This document shows positions 45,801-56,694 of a stretch of 64,000 nucleotides of DNA, in pieces. Location: contig OX463781.1 of assembly GCA_949825025.1 (NCBI GenBank), positions 2,457,066 to 2,521,065 of the forward strand, read 5' to 3'. Below the pieces are notes generated by a model, which saw nothing but the letters and a program-made list of their open reading frames with translations, ran no database searches and was not told the DNA's origin. The stretch is from Siphlonurus alternatus. Lineage: Eukaryota > Arthropoda > Insecta > Ephemeroptera > Siphlonuridae. Positions within the stretch are counted from its first letter, which is position 1; every line of letters starts with the position of its first letter. The position numbers and the translations under genes are program-made.

Positions 45801-48800
45801 GCTGGTCTGTGCAGCCTCTGCCCGGCATCAAACCACACTGCACCTCCCAGATCTTTTCCTGTGTAACTCTTTGCACTCTCCCAATCATCCATCTACCATA
45901 CACTTTTCCTGGTATAATTAGTGAACTAATTTCTCTATGATTTTTACATTCATACTTATCACCCATTCCCTTGTAAAATGGAACAATTACAGCACACTTC
46001 CAATCTTCTGGTACTCTCCCCGCACAATATTAATAAATAATAAAACATCATTGACTAAATCCTTCTGTTATTATTATTTACAAAGTACTTTGTGTGAGTA
46101 ATAGAGAGTGCAGAAGGCTAAAGAGTATTCATGGATGTATCTCAGAAGCAAGTGGAGTATGTAAGAATTGAGTACAGGGGAGGTCCATTTGCGAACAACC
46201 AAGGTAGTAATACTGCTTGCTTACACTCAGTAAGGGATTTGGTATCAAGTTATTATAGTACATAAAAACTCGTTACTACGAAACTTGTTGTCAGGTAAAA
46301 CTCAATTTTCAGTAAAGGAGATGGCAATAAAAAGCAATTAGCATTGCGTGGTAAAGGAAAAACTCAATACTACTGTACTACAAGGTAATATGTACTCGAT
46401 ATAAGGTAAACATTATTTCCTGGGTCCCTTGACTTTACGGAATAACAAGTTTTTACTGTATGTATTATTTTCATGCAAAATCACTCACCAAGCCAGACCA
46501 ACAAGTCCGTGGAGGCAAAGCCGAGCAGCAGCAGCCCGGCAGCTCTGGAGATGAGGCCGGCGAGACAGAGCGTCTTGTCACCCACCAGTCCAGAGCGTAG
46601 CAGCAGCGGGCCTAGTAGGAGCAGCATTGTCGCCCCAAGTCCGTACCTCAGCGCAATGTAGTTACTGTACTTGGAGTAGTCCCACTCCAGCGGAGCATCC
46701 TTCAAGTACAAGTAGCTGATGTCCATCTCTCCTGTCACGGTAGTTCAGGTCAGTTGGCAAGTTATCTAATTACTTTTAATGTTTGTCTGAGGCACCTCCT
46801 CAACCTGAATGGATTTTTTTCAGATTTTTTTGAGTCCCGATTTTTAAAAATTATTAAAAGTTTTGCAAGTTCTGTTGGTCCCCATGGATGCTTAATTAAA
46901 AAGATAGCGCCTAGACGTGTATTGATGCCTCCAGGGGGTGAGGTCGCAGTTTTAATAATTATTTAAAAATAAATAGTACCTGGACCCCCCTCCCCCCCCA
47001 CCCAAAAAAATCAGAGTGGAGTATCATAATTTGGCTCCCTCTTTTCATGTCGCCAATAAAAAAATTATGCTGGCTGTCCGTTGTCATGTATGCATTTTGT
47101 ACGTACATTGCTCAATTGAATCAATGCATTATTTTCATTTCATTCTAAATTATGTTAATTAAGACACACATTTTGTTCATTCTACACATTAACACATCTG
47201 GAAACATTATTCTAAACTGAAATTTAGAATTTACTGTAGTAATATTTTACTGGTTTAGCAGGTTTAGTGATAAAACTGCTGCATAAAAAGCTGTTTCGAA
47301 TATAAAAAAAATAATAAAATCTGAAGTCGTTATAAATTAACCTGAGGTGACAACCATGATGACGACACACGCCAGAAGGTAGGTGACAATGTTGGCTCGC
47401 TGGCCGCCCTCTCTCGGCTTACAGACGACACCAAACACCTGGGCGACGTGCCAGCAGCTCAGCACTCGATGTCGCGGCCCCACCTCCCCCGACCCTCCGC
47501 TGCTCCTGCGTCAAACTCAAAGTTAGTCGTCACACCCAGAGAATTTGATTGAAGTTTTTACGTGTCATTGACAATTGGGGCACACAACAACTATGAAAAT
47601 CATTATTATTAATAAGAGAAAAAAATATACATTATGGTAGAGATAACATGCCCAATGTTAATAAAAATCCCATTCATGAAAATTATGAAAAAAAAAAAAC
47701 AAAATTTAAAATGTTCTCCTTTACATACCTTTTATCAGGAGTTAAGATATCAGCTAGGTATTTTTATTTATTTATTTTATTATTTCACCCAAGGTACAAA
47801 CAGTATTACAAGTAGTGGGGTGGGGGTAGCAAGCAAGGCACTAGAAGCACCATATCACAAGTGGCTGCTAACCTACAAATTTATAACAATGCTATAGCAT
47901 AGGATGCTAGAGTCAAAAACAAACAAATTAATTAACTATTTTTAAGAATATAATAATTCTTAAGAGCAAAAGGAAACTGCTTAGCATCACTTTTCTTTAC
48001 ATTGCAGGGCAACTTATTCCATTCAGACACAGTCCTTATTAGAAAACCTTTTTTATACAACTCTAAACGAGCCTGTGGTGGAATAAGACTAACAACACCA
48101 TCTTGCCCTCTAATTTGACGCCCATTTTTAACAGTATCAGTAATATTCAAATCCACCTGACCTGTTCTACACTTATTGAAAAATAGGAGATCAACTATCT
48201 CAAATTGTTGACTTATTGGAACAATATTTGTTATAGAACAGTATACATCAAATGATATTTTGGCTTCTGATAAAGTATGAAAATAAGGAGAACATTTTAA
48301 ATTTTGTTCATAATTTTCATGAATGGGATTTTTATTACTTTATTAACATTGGGCGTGTTATCTCTACCTTAAGTGTATGAAAAAAATGACAAGCTACACC
48401 AGTACCAATAGTGAACTATTTAAAGTATTTTTTAATTACTGTAATACAGTACTGAGCTTGAAGATAAGGTGTCAACTAAATTACAATTTTTTCATATTTT
48501 TTTCTATTTTAAATTTAAAATATTAAACACAAGTGTTTCCAAAATAAATGAGAGTGAGGCGTTTGAAACAGCTAGAATTACTGTACAAAAAAAAGCGTTT
48601 TAAACCAGCTGAAAATTGACTTCGGAAGGAGGTAGGTATAGCTAAATAGAGGCTTCAAGTCAGCTGATTTTTCGGTGATCCCACCCGCTATGCCAAACCT
48701 ATGTCAAAAAAACATGATTTCGTTTTTTCACCAAGAATAAGATTTTTCAGGGAAAATTCCTTTATGGTCCAAACTGAAAAATACAGTAGATATTTCAAGA

Positions 48801-49587
48801 TTTAGATTTTTTACTTGATTTATAACCGAGAAAAGTTAAAAAAACACTTTCCTTCATTTTCAAGTGCAAGATGAACCTTAGCGACAAACAGTTGTGCAGC
48901 GAAAGCGCATCACTTGAAGCCTCTATATTTTATTTACCTGACTTGTGGCAAAGCAAGCGTCACATAGATAATGACTACACAGTGGCAAGCTAAGATGAGG
49001 CCAAAGACGGCTGCATGATTGGTTGCTGGCAACATCACACTTCCAATCAGAGGACCCAGAGTTCCTCCCAGAAAAGTCATTGATTCTAACACCATTACTC
49101 TTGAAGTCCTACGCTCAGTCGTTGAAGAGTCGGAAACGTAACTCATTGTTGCCATTATGCAGCTTATGAAGCCCCCAAAGATTCCAGACAAAGTACAAGC
49201 TAATAATATCAGTTCTAATGGAGCAGTGCTACTCATTGACACAAAAATATACACTACAGAGCTTAATATTCCTCCGACTGAAGGTATTAACAAAGGGAGT
49301 TTTCGTCCAAATAAATCACACCATGAACCTAAAAATGTTGATACAAAAATAGATGGTATTGTAAGTGCTATTGTAGAGGCTAGTATCCAATATGAAGAAT
49401 GATTTTGTACAAAATCTAAGTTGTTAATATTTATAGGATCATAAAGGTGTGAGCAAACAGTTTCATTGTAGGAGCGAGAACACACTTTTTGATAAATAAG
49501 ATCTTGAAATACAGAATATTGCATGAAAACTGATAGCATGTAGAAGAATAACACTGGTTCCACAGTAATTGCACTTAATATAGACAT
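42885..49587 (-). CDS. SLC46-family major facilitator transporter (5 exons, 434 aa)
   Basis: Exons on the minus strand are 49587-48938, 47505-47342, 46731-46489, 44405-44322 and 43048-42885. All splice sites are GT-AG and all joins keep frame, giving 435 codons with the stop, the usual SLC46 length. Exon 1 starts with ITVEPVLFFYML in TM1. The large first loop has sequons at N41 (NET) and N62 (NHS) and several cysteines. TM2 is followed by the MFS motif-A loop GSWCDLFGRK (87-96), and the loop after TM4 has YVSDSSTTERRTSR. Later exons carry VLSCWHVAQVFGVVCKPREG, YIALRYGLGATML, VPALRSLLSKQVEP and GKVFACLAMLEG, typical of the C-terminal half. SLC46 proteins are plasma-membrane or lysosomal carriers (folate for SLC46A1; other small molecules for A2 and A3); the substrate here cannot be told. 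The last codons read TGG TGA, and the same bases form a donor-like GTGAGT, so a short sixth exon is possible. Introns contain MITEs, LINE pieces and an RTE-like element. Confidence 0.88.
43049..43935. other. SLC46 intron 4, distal part
   Basis: AT-rich with a poly-A run at 43674-43695; nothing coding seen. Confidence 0.4.
43936..44281. mobile_element. 346-bp palindromic MITE in SLC46 intron 4
   Basis: CCAAATCTAATGCAAA to its complement at 44281; arms pair through TCTGGGAGTATGCCTCGAAC, with the centre at about 44100. It ends 40 bases from SLC46 exon 4. Confidence 0.65.
44585..46024 (-). pseudogene. RTE-like LINE reverse transcriptase fragment in SLC46 intron 3
   Basis: The minus-strand frame enters at 46024 (GRVPEDWKCAVIVPFYKG) and reads through RT blocks: GLMPGRGCTDQL, FVDLEKVYDKVNR, GVRQGCVMSPWLFN and the catalytic YADDALVLA. 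It continues to a C-terminus with RWFGHVERMGDERIA. After a frameshift near 44838 comes KGFGRPKKVWLDVI and the end of the protein. The lack of RNase H and the HVERM / GRPKxxWxDxI ending resemble RTE-type LINEs. The endonuclease is missing (5' truncation), so it cannot be autonomous. A 3' UTR runs to about 44585. Confidence 0.8.
46095..46185 (+). pseudogene. Second, inverted fragment of the same LINE 3' coding end
   Basis: AGAGAGTGCAGAAGGCTAAA and AAGCAAGTGGAGTATGTAAG match the minus-strand sequence of 44685-44760, here on the plus strand. Confidence 0.6.
46790..47068. mobile_element. Degenerate MITE of the 375-684 family in SLC46 intron 2
   Basis: Retains the tail CAGAGTGGAGTATCATAATT, TTGGCTCCCTCTTTTCATG and the loop AAATTATTAAAAGTTTTGCA; the outer ends are eroded. 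Confidence 0.45.
47634..48372. mobile_element. Degenerate TTAA-family MITE enlarged by a LINE insertion
   Basis: GGTAGAGATAACATGCCCAA is mirrored at about 48370, where TTAA follows. Arms share ATTCATGAAAATTATG and AAATTTAAAATGTTCTCCTT. The centre holds a LINE fragment. Confidence 0.6.
47790..48290 (-). pseudogene. 3' end of a CR1/L2/Jockey-like LINE
   Basis: The minus-strand frame (about 48175-47932) reads FNKCRTGQVDLNITDTVKN, then ARLELYKKGFLIRTVSEWNK and LPCNVKKSDAKQFPFALK, the common LINE ORF2 ending 'R ... F..RTV..WN.LP'. Only the last stretch is preserved. Confidence 0.6.
48649..48923. mobile_element. MITE with TA duplication, copy 2, in SLC46 intron 1
   Basis: Same TIRs and body as copy 1. 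Its edge lies only about 12 bases from the donor of SLC46 exon 1. Confidence 0.78.
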
Positions 49588-49678
49588 TATAGAGGCTAAT
49601 TATATATTTGAAATTGCACAAAAAAAATATAGCAAAGATAAAAAGTTACGCCCTTTGTTTCGATAGTCAGCTGATAGT

Positions 49679-49820
49679 GGGTGTAGTCCGTATTATGTTC
49701 TGAACGTTCGGAACCTTCGATTTGGCGTCCCGTAATTATGTTCTGAATGTTCAGAACCATTTCCGAGGTTACCCGAAGTGAGTCAGCTGACTTCAAAAAA
49801 GAGGTTCCGAGTGTTGCGAA
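49679..49820. mobile_element. Partial copy of the GGGTGTAGTCCG element
   Basis: Starts GGGTGTAGTCCGTATTATGT and matches the right half of 53688-54182 in reverse until GTTGCGAAC, where homology ends. It begins 92 bases upstream of the SLC46 start codon. Confidence 0.7.
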
Positions 49821-49825
49821 CAAGG

Positions 49826-50105
49826 AGTGCGTTTGAATTCACGGGCCAGCCCGGGCTGGCCCGGGCTGGGTAAAATGGCGGTGACCTTGGTCGCCTGGTA
49901 TGAAACGTCATAATTTCGTCATAATTAGTTCCCAGTCTGTCCGCCAGGTCTCAGGCGCACTGTAGAGTCCGCCCGCGTCAGCCTGGGCCAGCCAGGAAGT
50001 GACGTCTTGAGAGGAGGAAAAATGGCCGCCGGGCTGGCCCCACTTGACGACAAAAAACGCTTCAGCCCAGGCCAGCCCGGGCTGGCCCGTGAATTCAAAC
50101 GCACT
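49826..50105. mobile_element. 280-bp MITE with CAAGG target duplication
   Basis: TIRs AGTGCGTTTGAATTCACGGG (continuing about 17 bases more) are mirrored at 50105. CAAGG flanks both sides (49821-49825, 50106-50110). The GC-rich interior repeats GGCCAGCCCGGGCTGG. Confidence 0.8.
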
Positions 50106-50129
50106 CAAGGATCTTGTATGTATGGATAG

Positions 50130-50260
50130 GCTATGGCGCTGTCTCGGTGAAGCTCGGTCGTGAGGAGGAAGTGGGTGGTAACGGTCACGTGATAGTCACG
50201 TGACGCTAATGTTTTGATATTGTTGTCCGCCATGTTGGGATGGAGAAAAAATTGCAATTT
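50130..50260. promoter_or_regulatory. Putative promoter: paired E-boxes and YY1-like site upstream of THAP exon
   Basis: This stretch is much more GC-rich than its surroundings. Two CACGTG E-boxes at 50186-50191 and 50197-50202 are 11 bases apart in the form GGTCACGTGATAGTCACGTG, which fits bHLH-Zip (USF/MITF/TFE type) sites. A CCGCCATGTT motif at 50227-50236 resembles a YY1 site. It sits between the divergent SLC46 (minus) and THAP-like (plus) starts. Function is inferred from motif content and position only. Confidence 0.4.
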
Positions 50261-50322
50261 TTTACTATTTTCTCCATATTTTATGTGATATTATACGAAA
50301 ATGTGAAGCTAAATAAGCGTTA

Positions 50323-50414
50323 ATGACAAGAACTTGTTGTGCACCTGGTTGCAAGAATGCTGCTAAGCGGAAATCCCTGCAAAATGAAGGAGAAACGCCA
50401 GTCTCGATACACGG
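50323..50414 (+). CDS. Putative first exon of a third THAP-domain gene (N-terminal half of zinc finger)
   Basis: An ATG opens a 30-codon frame, MTRTCCAPGCKNAAKRKSLQ and then NEGETPVSIH, ending at a donor (GG|GTATGT). The MxxTCCxxGC start followed by a VSxH motif is the N-terminal signature of a THAP zinc finger; the FP and W-containing remainder should be in the next exon. I could not find that exon with confidence: an acceptor at about 51292 (ctacacag) opens a short frame (KRQARRPNTSLSHRQNSIDV) that could belong to a later part but lacks the expected FP/W residues. The exon lies 736 bases from the SLC46 start on the opposite strand, behind a GC-rich stretch with paired CACGTG boxes. It may be a live gene continuing past a long intron, or a stranded exon. 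Confidence 0.45.
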
Positions 50415-52657
50415 GTATGTACAGTATGCATACTGTATCTCTGTATCATACACATATTACATATGCATATGATACTGTAACTGATAATGTATGATAAGAA
50501 CTGTTGTCTGTTAATTGTTTAATTAAATGCCATACGACTGTACGTTAATTATATTATATATTGGTAATATTGGTAATTATATGATTAAATATTCGAAGAA
50601 TTTCATTGCACTAGCTGTTTAAACATTTTGAACAATTTTCTTACAGTTAATCATTTAATTTTAATATGCATATAAAAAGAATAAAAATTAACACAAATTT
50701 CATTTCAAATTTAAAAAATAAAAAGAAAAAAAAAATAAGCATGGGGTCTGTACGTAAGTGTAAATTTAGTTTTAATACTTTTAATTGAAATTAATGAAAT
50801 ACGAAAATATATAATATATGAACACCCAATGTTGTGTCAATAAGAGAAAAGATTTATTTTTTAAGAAGCCGCAAATTGCGCAAGTTGGGAAGATAAAATT
50901 CAAACTTCAAACAGTGAAAATCAAAAAATTAAAATACCTGAACCCTTTTTTGGATCCTCTTTAAAAAATATAAAAGTATCTGGGTGTCCAGATCCTTTTA
51001 TTTTTTTTAGGGGATCGGGATATTCGGATTTGGTCCATTTATATTTTTAAGGTGATCGGGATACCCGGATCTGGTCCATTTATTTTTTTAACAGGATAAT
51101 GAGCGGATCCGGATACGGGATCCAGTCCCTGTCTTAAAGTACACTCCATTCAGATAAAAATGTCTGATCCGGCTATACTTTAACATAGCTGGATGGGATA
51201 TTTTTATTCAAATGGAGTGTACTATTTAATTAAGTCTACCAGGAAGTCTATGCTTAATTTTGCCTAAATACTAATCATGCTTTTCTACACAGAAAAGGCA
51301 AGCGAGGAGGCCCAACACATCATTGTCGCACCGACAAAACTCTATTGACGTTCCTTCTTTGGACCCGTTGCTTCAGTCAACAAGTATGACACATTTTTGG
51401 TGTACAGCACTCTATGTAATGAGTAAGAATTTTAATAAAGAGAAAATACTATCTATTTTTTTACTCAAGAAATAAGCATTTTTTGGCTTTGTCTTTTATA
51501 TTTTATACGGCTATAATATGCAAATTTTGCAAATATATTATAAATAAATATATGTAATATAAATTTATATATAATATATACATTACTGCATAATATATAA
51601 GATGCAGCTAAGTTTTTTTTACAATATAGTTGCCAGCAAAGGTAGACAATGATTAAACATTAAAAAGTGTCTTCATGGACTTCACTTTAAGCCGGTATTA
51701 TAATACACGATGATAATACAATTTTTTCCTTGCAAGAAAATTTCATCTCCATACAAACAAATGGAGTGGAAGTTTTCTTGTAAGGAGAAATTGTATACAA
51801 TAACTAGAAAAATTGTATCGTGTAATACCGGCGGCTTAAAATGAATTTTTCATGCAGTATATATACATATGGCCTGGGCAGATAAATTTAACAATATTGA
51901 GTCACTAAACTTTGCCGGGGAGTCCTGCGTGCAAGCCAATTTTTAAAAGAATTAAAAGCCATTTGGAAAAAAATAAAAGATTTTGATCAAGAATAGATAT
52001 AGTGCATGCTGACTGTTGGCATATGCACATAAAAAGATTTTGTGGAAAGATTTTATAATGACATCAATAAATTATATGATACTGTATATATTGTTAATTA
52101 TTATAATTCTTCACCTTTTTATTCCATGTTTGTTAATAATTTTATTCTAAAACATATATAATGGGGAGCATTCACAAACACTTTAACCCCCACTTTGGCC
52201 TCAATTTTTATCCCTGCTTGTGGTTCTAAAAATAATAGACATAGACAAACATACAAAATAACAATATTCAATTATTACAATACAAAATTATACAAATAAA
52301 ATTATTGACATTCTTTGCCTTGCATGAGCTTAATGGAGTAATATTTTCTTTTTAATTAGGTAGTCAAACAATTGTTTCTTAAACACATGCAGGTATACTT
52401 TCATTTTTTTTTTTTTTTTTTAATAATCTGGAAGTTTATACAACACTGCGCATGGCATGAGCTAAGATAAAAACATAGTCTCTCTATAAGTTTAATTGCT
52501 CATGAATGTCCTCCAGACTTTTTATGTAATAGATTAAACTGCTAGCTAGCTGTCTATTATAGTATTGCGTCCAGTCACATCTTTGTTGTTTTTTTAAATA
52601 AGTACCCCTACGATAATAATACATCAGGCCTGATGCCGATAATAATTTCTTTTAAAG
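50415..52657. other. AT-rich DNA downstream of the THAP-like exon
   Basis: Includes a possible small exon at about 51292-51383 after ctacacag, an imperfect hairpin at 51720-51820, and short ATCCGGATAC-like repeats at 50990-51130. No secure gene. Confidence 0.35.
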
Positions 52658-53285
52658 TAGAGTGAGCGATTTAATTTTTTTAAATATTTTATTTTCTAAA
52701 AATAGTTCAACTCACCCTCTATAATATTGAGAAATGAAAACCAAAAAATTCCATCTCAAATAGCTTCACCTAAAAACATTCAAAAAGTTGGTGTTTCGGA
52801 GGCCTTTAACATGCATCCTTATGGAACAGAAAACAGCTTTTTACTCTAACTTCGTCTGAACTATGGTACCAATTAAAAAATACGTGCGTAATCTATTATG
52901 AATTCTTTATTGGATTTTCAAAAATATATTGAAATTTTTGCGGGTTAATTCCCATAAGGATTTTCAAGTTTTTTTTTCCGGAAAAACGGCTCCGTAAAAA
53001 AAAAATTATTTGAAAATCCATTAAAGAATTCATCATAGATTACGTACATATTTTTTAATTGGGTTCCATAGTTCAGACGAAGTTGGAGTAAAAAGCTGGT
53101 TTTCTGTTCCATATATATAAGAATGCATGTTAAAGGCCTCCGAAACAGCAACTTTGGGATTTTTTTGTGGTGAAGCTATTTGAGATGGAATTTTTGGTTT
53201 TCATTTCTCAATAGAAGGCATCAGGTTAAACTATTTATAGAAAATAAAATATTCCAAAAAAATGAAATATATCGCTTATTCGAAC
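52658..53285. mobile_element. Palindromic element, copy 2 (see 39374-40000)
   Basis: GTAGAGTGAGCGATTTAATT at the left; the body matches copy 1. The right end merges into the 78-bp perfect palindrome at 53260. Confidence 0.65.
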
Positions 53286-53337
53286 TTTAATATACATATA
53301 TGTATATTAAAGTTCGAATAAGCGATATATTTCATTT
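53260..53337. repeat. 78-bp perfect palindrome
   Basis: Each half is 39 bases (AAATGAAATATATCGCTTAT ...), mirror-symmetric about 53298/53299 with no mismatch and no spacer. Confidence 0.9.
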
Positions 53338-53620
53338 ATAATCATAAAAAAAAAATACAAATATATATACTTGGGAAATTCAGTATATATATTATTCAGT
53401 TTTTCCCATATTTTTTTATAGCTCTGACCTGCTTTGGCTTGAATCATGCTTCTAATTCTTTTCTTTTGACGTATAAGATCGAATACATCTCTGCATGATC
53501 TCGCGAGCTCTCTACTGTTTCACTTTTTTTACGCTATTCAAAACTTTGAAAATATGCCGCCGGTTGATTGCGCTCGGTCACCATCTTACGTTGGAGATTT
53601 GCCTCAGCCGCTCTAATGCT

Positions 53621-53687
53621 ATTGGTATAGGGATAGCCTATCCATACATACATGATCCTAGATTGGTATAGGGATAGCCTATCCATA
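53621..53687. repeat. 41-bp tandem duplication containing an empty insertion site
   Basis: The unit at 53621-53661 (ATTGGTATAGGGATAGCCTA ...) is repeated from 53662, and the second copy is split by the element at 53688-54182, resuming at 54183. Confidence 0.85.
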
Positions 53688-54182
53688 GGGTGTAGTCCGT
53701 ATTATGTTCCGAACGTTCAGAACATATGAGTGATTACGGACCGACTCTGAACAAAAACATTGACTTCAGAACATCGTATAACGGACCACTTTAAGAACAT
53801 CTTTTTCGCGGTAATACGCATCAGTTTAAAAAAAAAATACGAAAAAGAGAGAACTGTTCACTGGCTTCAGAAATTTTAACATAAAACTCACGTAACAGTT
53901 ATTGATCACCAATTAAGCAAAGATTTACCTCAAATCAAACAGTTAACACGTAGGTTGCACAGGTTTGTTAACGTACTTTTCAAATTTCCCCCAAAAAATT
54001 GTGATCAGCTGACTCTAGTTCCGATGGTTCGGAGGAAAAGTTCGCAACACTCGGAACCTCTTTTTTGAAGTCAGCTGACTCACTTCGGGTAACCTCGGAA
54101 ATGGTTCTGAACATTCAGAACATAATTACGGGACGCCAAATCGAAGGTTCCGAACGTTCAGAACATAATACGGACTACACCC
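53688..54182. mobile_element. 495-bp MITE with GGGTGTAGTCCG TIRs and ATA duplication
   Basis: GGGTGTAGTCCGTATTATGT to its complement at 54182. ATA lies on both sides (53685-53687, 54183-54185) and only once in the uninterrupted tandem copy. A 3-bp duplication is of PIF/Harbinger length. Confidence 0.82.
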
Positions 54183-54200
54183 ATACATACATGATCCTAG

Positions 54201-54560
54201 GTTGCGAACTTTTCCTCCGAACCATCGGAACTAGAGTCAGCTGATCACAATTTTTTGGGGGAAATTTGAAAAGTACGTAACAAACCTGTGCAACCTACGT
54301 GATAAACTGTTTGATTTGAGGTAAATCTTTGCTTAATTGGTGAACAATAACTGTTACGTGAGTTTTATGTTAAAATTTCTGAAGCCAGTGAACAGTTCTC
54401 TCTTTTTCGTATTTTTTTTTAAACTGATGCGTATTACCGCGAAAAAGATGTTCTTAAAGTGGTCCGTTATCTGATGTTCTGAAGTCAATGTTTTTGTTCA
54501 GAGTCGGTCCGTAATCACTCATATTTTCTGAACGTTCGGAACATAATACGGACTACACCC
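54201..54560. mobile_element. Inverted half copy of the same MITE
   Basis: Reverse complement of about 53688-54047, ending CGGACTACACCC at 54560. With the first copy it forms a 360-bp-arm inverted repeat. Confidence 0.75.
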
Positions 54561-55379
54561 AGTGATACAGCAAGCTGCAGGAGATCAGCTGGGCGCTGTC
54601 CCAATTCTCTAATCTCGTCTACTATGTCTACTACCCTTCCCTAAAAATCACCTTCCGCCATATTGAATTTGCTTCCCAATACTTTTCGTCCCCTACTTCG
54701 TTCCCTTTTTCGTCCCCTACCGACGCCATTTTTGTAGGGCGCATACGATGGACCCTAAATTGACGAGCAAGATGGCGTCGTTCCCTACCCTGGGAATCTT
54801 TAAATCTAAATAATTTAATTACTTAAATATAATAAAATTAATTTAAAATTTGTTGATTAATTAATTATTAGAAAAAATATATTGACAATAAATACTTATA
54901 ATTAAATTATTAATTTAATAAATATAATTTAATATTGACATTAAATATTAAATTAATTTTAATTATAATTAATTAATTGATTATAATTAACAATTATAAT
55001 TAATTAATCGATTGATTGATTATAATTAACAATTATAAATAATTAATTTTAATTAACAATTAAAATTAAAAATTAAAATTAATGGAGTAAATATATATTT
55101 TTTTTATTTTCAGTATATTTATGTCCTCTATTATATTAATTAATATATAAAAAATAAACACATTAAGTTAAGTTGTTTAAGAAACGTACATTGTATAAAT
55201 TTTATAAATTAATAATAATTTTTTATAAATATTTAAAGAAATTATGTAAATAATGTAAATATATTGAAATTTCTTTTGTAAAAAATTTGAAAATATATGA
55301 AGGCTTTATGATATATATATTTTTTTTTAATTAAACCCTATTAATTGGGTATTTACTAATTAATTACATACTACTTGAA
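54561..55379. other. AT-rich intergenic DNA
   Basis: 54590-54790 is GC-richer, with repeated TTCCCTACC / CGTCCCCTAC motifs also seen (inverse) at 59300-59345; the remainder is TTAATTA-rich simple DNA. Confidence 0.4.
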
Positions 55380-55790
<411 letters not shown>

Positions 55791-56168
55791 TATGTTATAA
55801 TAATATATATATTATAAAAATATAAAATTGGAATAAATATATATTAGAAAAAATAATAATGACCCGGGGGGCCTATATATATTAATTATGTATTATCTGT
55901 TTGGAAAATTTATACAATATAATATAACATATTTTTAAAATATTTGTAAAACTGCATGATGCTCTAAAGTTTCGGTATATTGCATGCATGAAACACATCA
56001 TTTTTCTATTGAAAACGATCCGATTTTTCATGGAATCCTTACAATAAGAAAACTTGAACTCCATAATAATATTTGTTTAAATTGTTTAATGTTTAATTAT
56101 ATTATAAGCAACATTGCATCTTTCAATCATTATAGGTGGTATTAACTTAAGTTAATGACATTTGCATG

Positions 56169-56337
56169 CAGGCGCGGATTCAGAAAAAAATTTCGGGGGG
56201 GTGGGGCTGCCTTTAAAAGGCCAATGTTAAAAAAAAAATTGGAGTGGGGGAAATGCCTATATTGCCCATGTTAAATCCAAAATTTCGGGAGGGGGGGGAG
56301 GCTGCAGTCCCCCAGCCCCCCCCTGGATCCGCGCCTG
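56169..56337. mobile_element. hAT-type MITE, second subfamily
   Basis: CAGGCGCGGATTC ... GGATCCGCGCCTG; flanks TTTGCATG and ATTGCATG (7/8 match). Confidence 0.75.
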
Positions 56338-56618
56338 ATTGCATGTAAAAATTAATGCATGTATATTGTCTAATACAGTCAATATATTGAATATAACACG
56401 TACGGGCTTAAATTAATTAATAGTAATATTTTTGTTCTAAATTATTTTTTATATATATTTTCTTCCTGCATGTTTTTATTTTTCAAATAAAATTATTTTA
56501 CTCAATTATTTGAAAAAGCCGGTGAGGAACTTGAGGAGGTACGTAATAATAATAATAATAATTTATTTTCAAATAGCTGGTTGTACATTACAACATGATT
56601 CACGTCAACAAAATAATA

Positions 56619-56619
56619 A

Positions 56620-56670
<51 letters not shown>
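56619..56670. repeat. Poly-A tract
   Basis: About 50 consecutive A. Confidence 0.9.
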
Positions 56671-56671
<1 letters not shown>

Positions 56672-56694
56672 ATTCAATACAATGAAACGTACGT

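Noticed and set aside
45128..45940. 270-codon plus-strand frame
   Set aside because: Antisense shadow of the RTE-like reverse transcriptase; biased, low-complexity translation.
53400..53540. Minus-strand frame (CRDVFDLIRQKKRIRSMIQA) ahead of AT-rich DNA
   Set aside because: Short, no recognised domain, and an in-frame stop just upstream; kept out as a gene.
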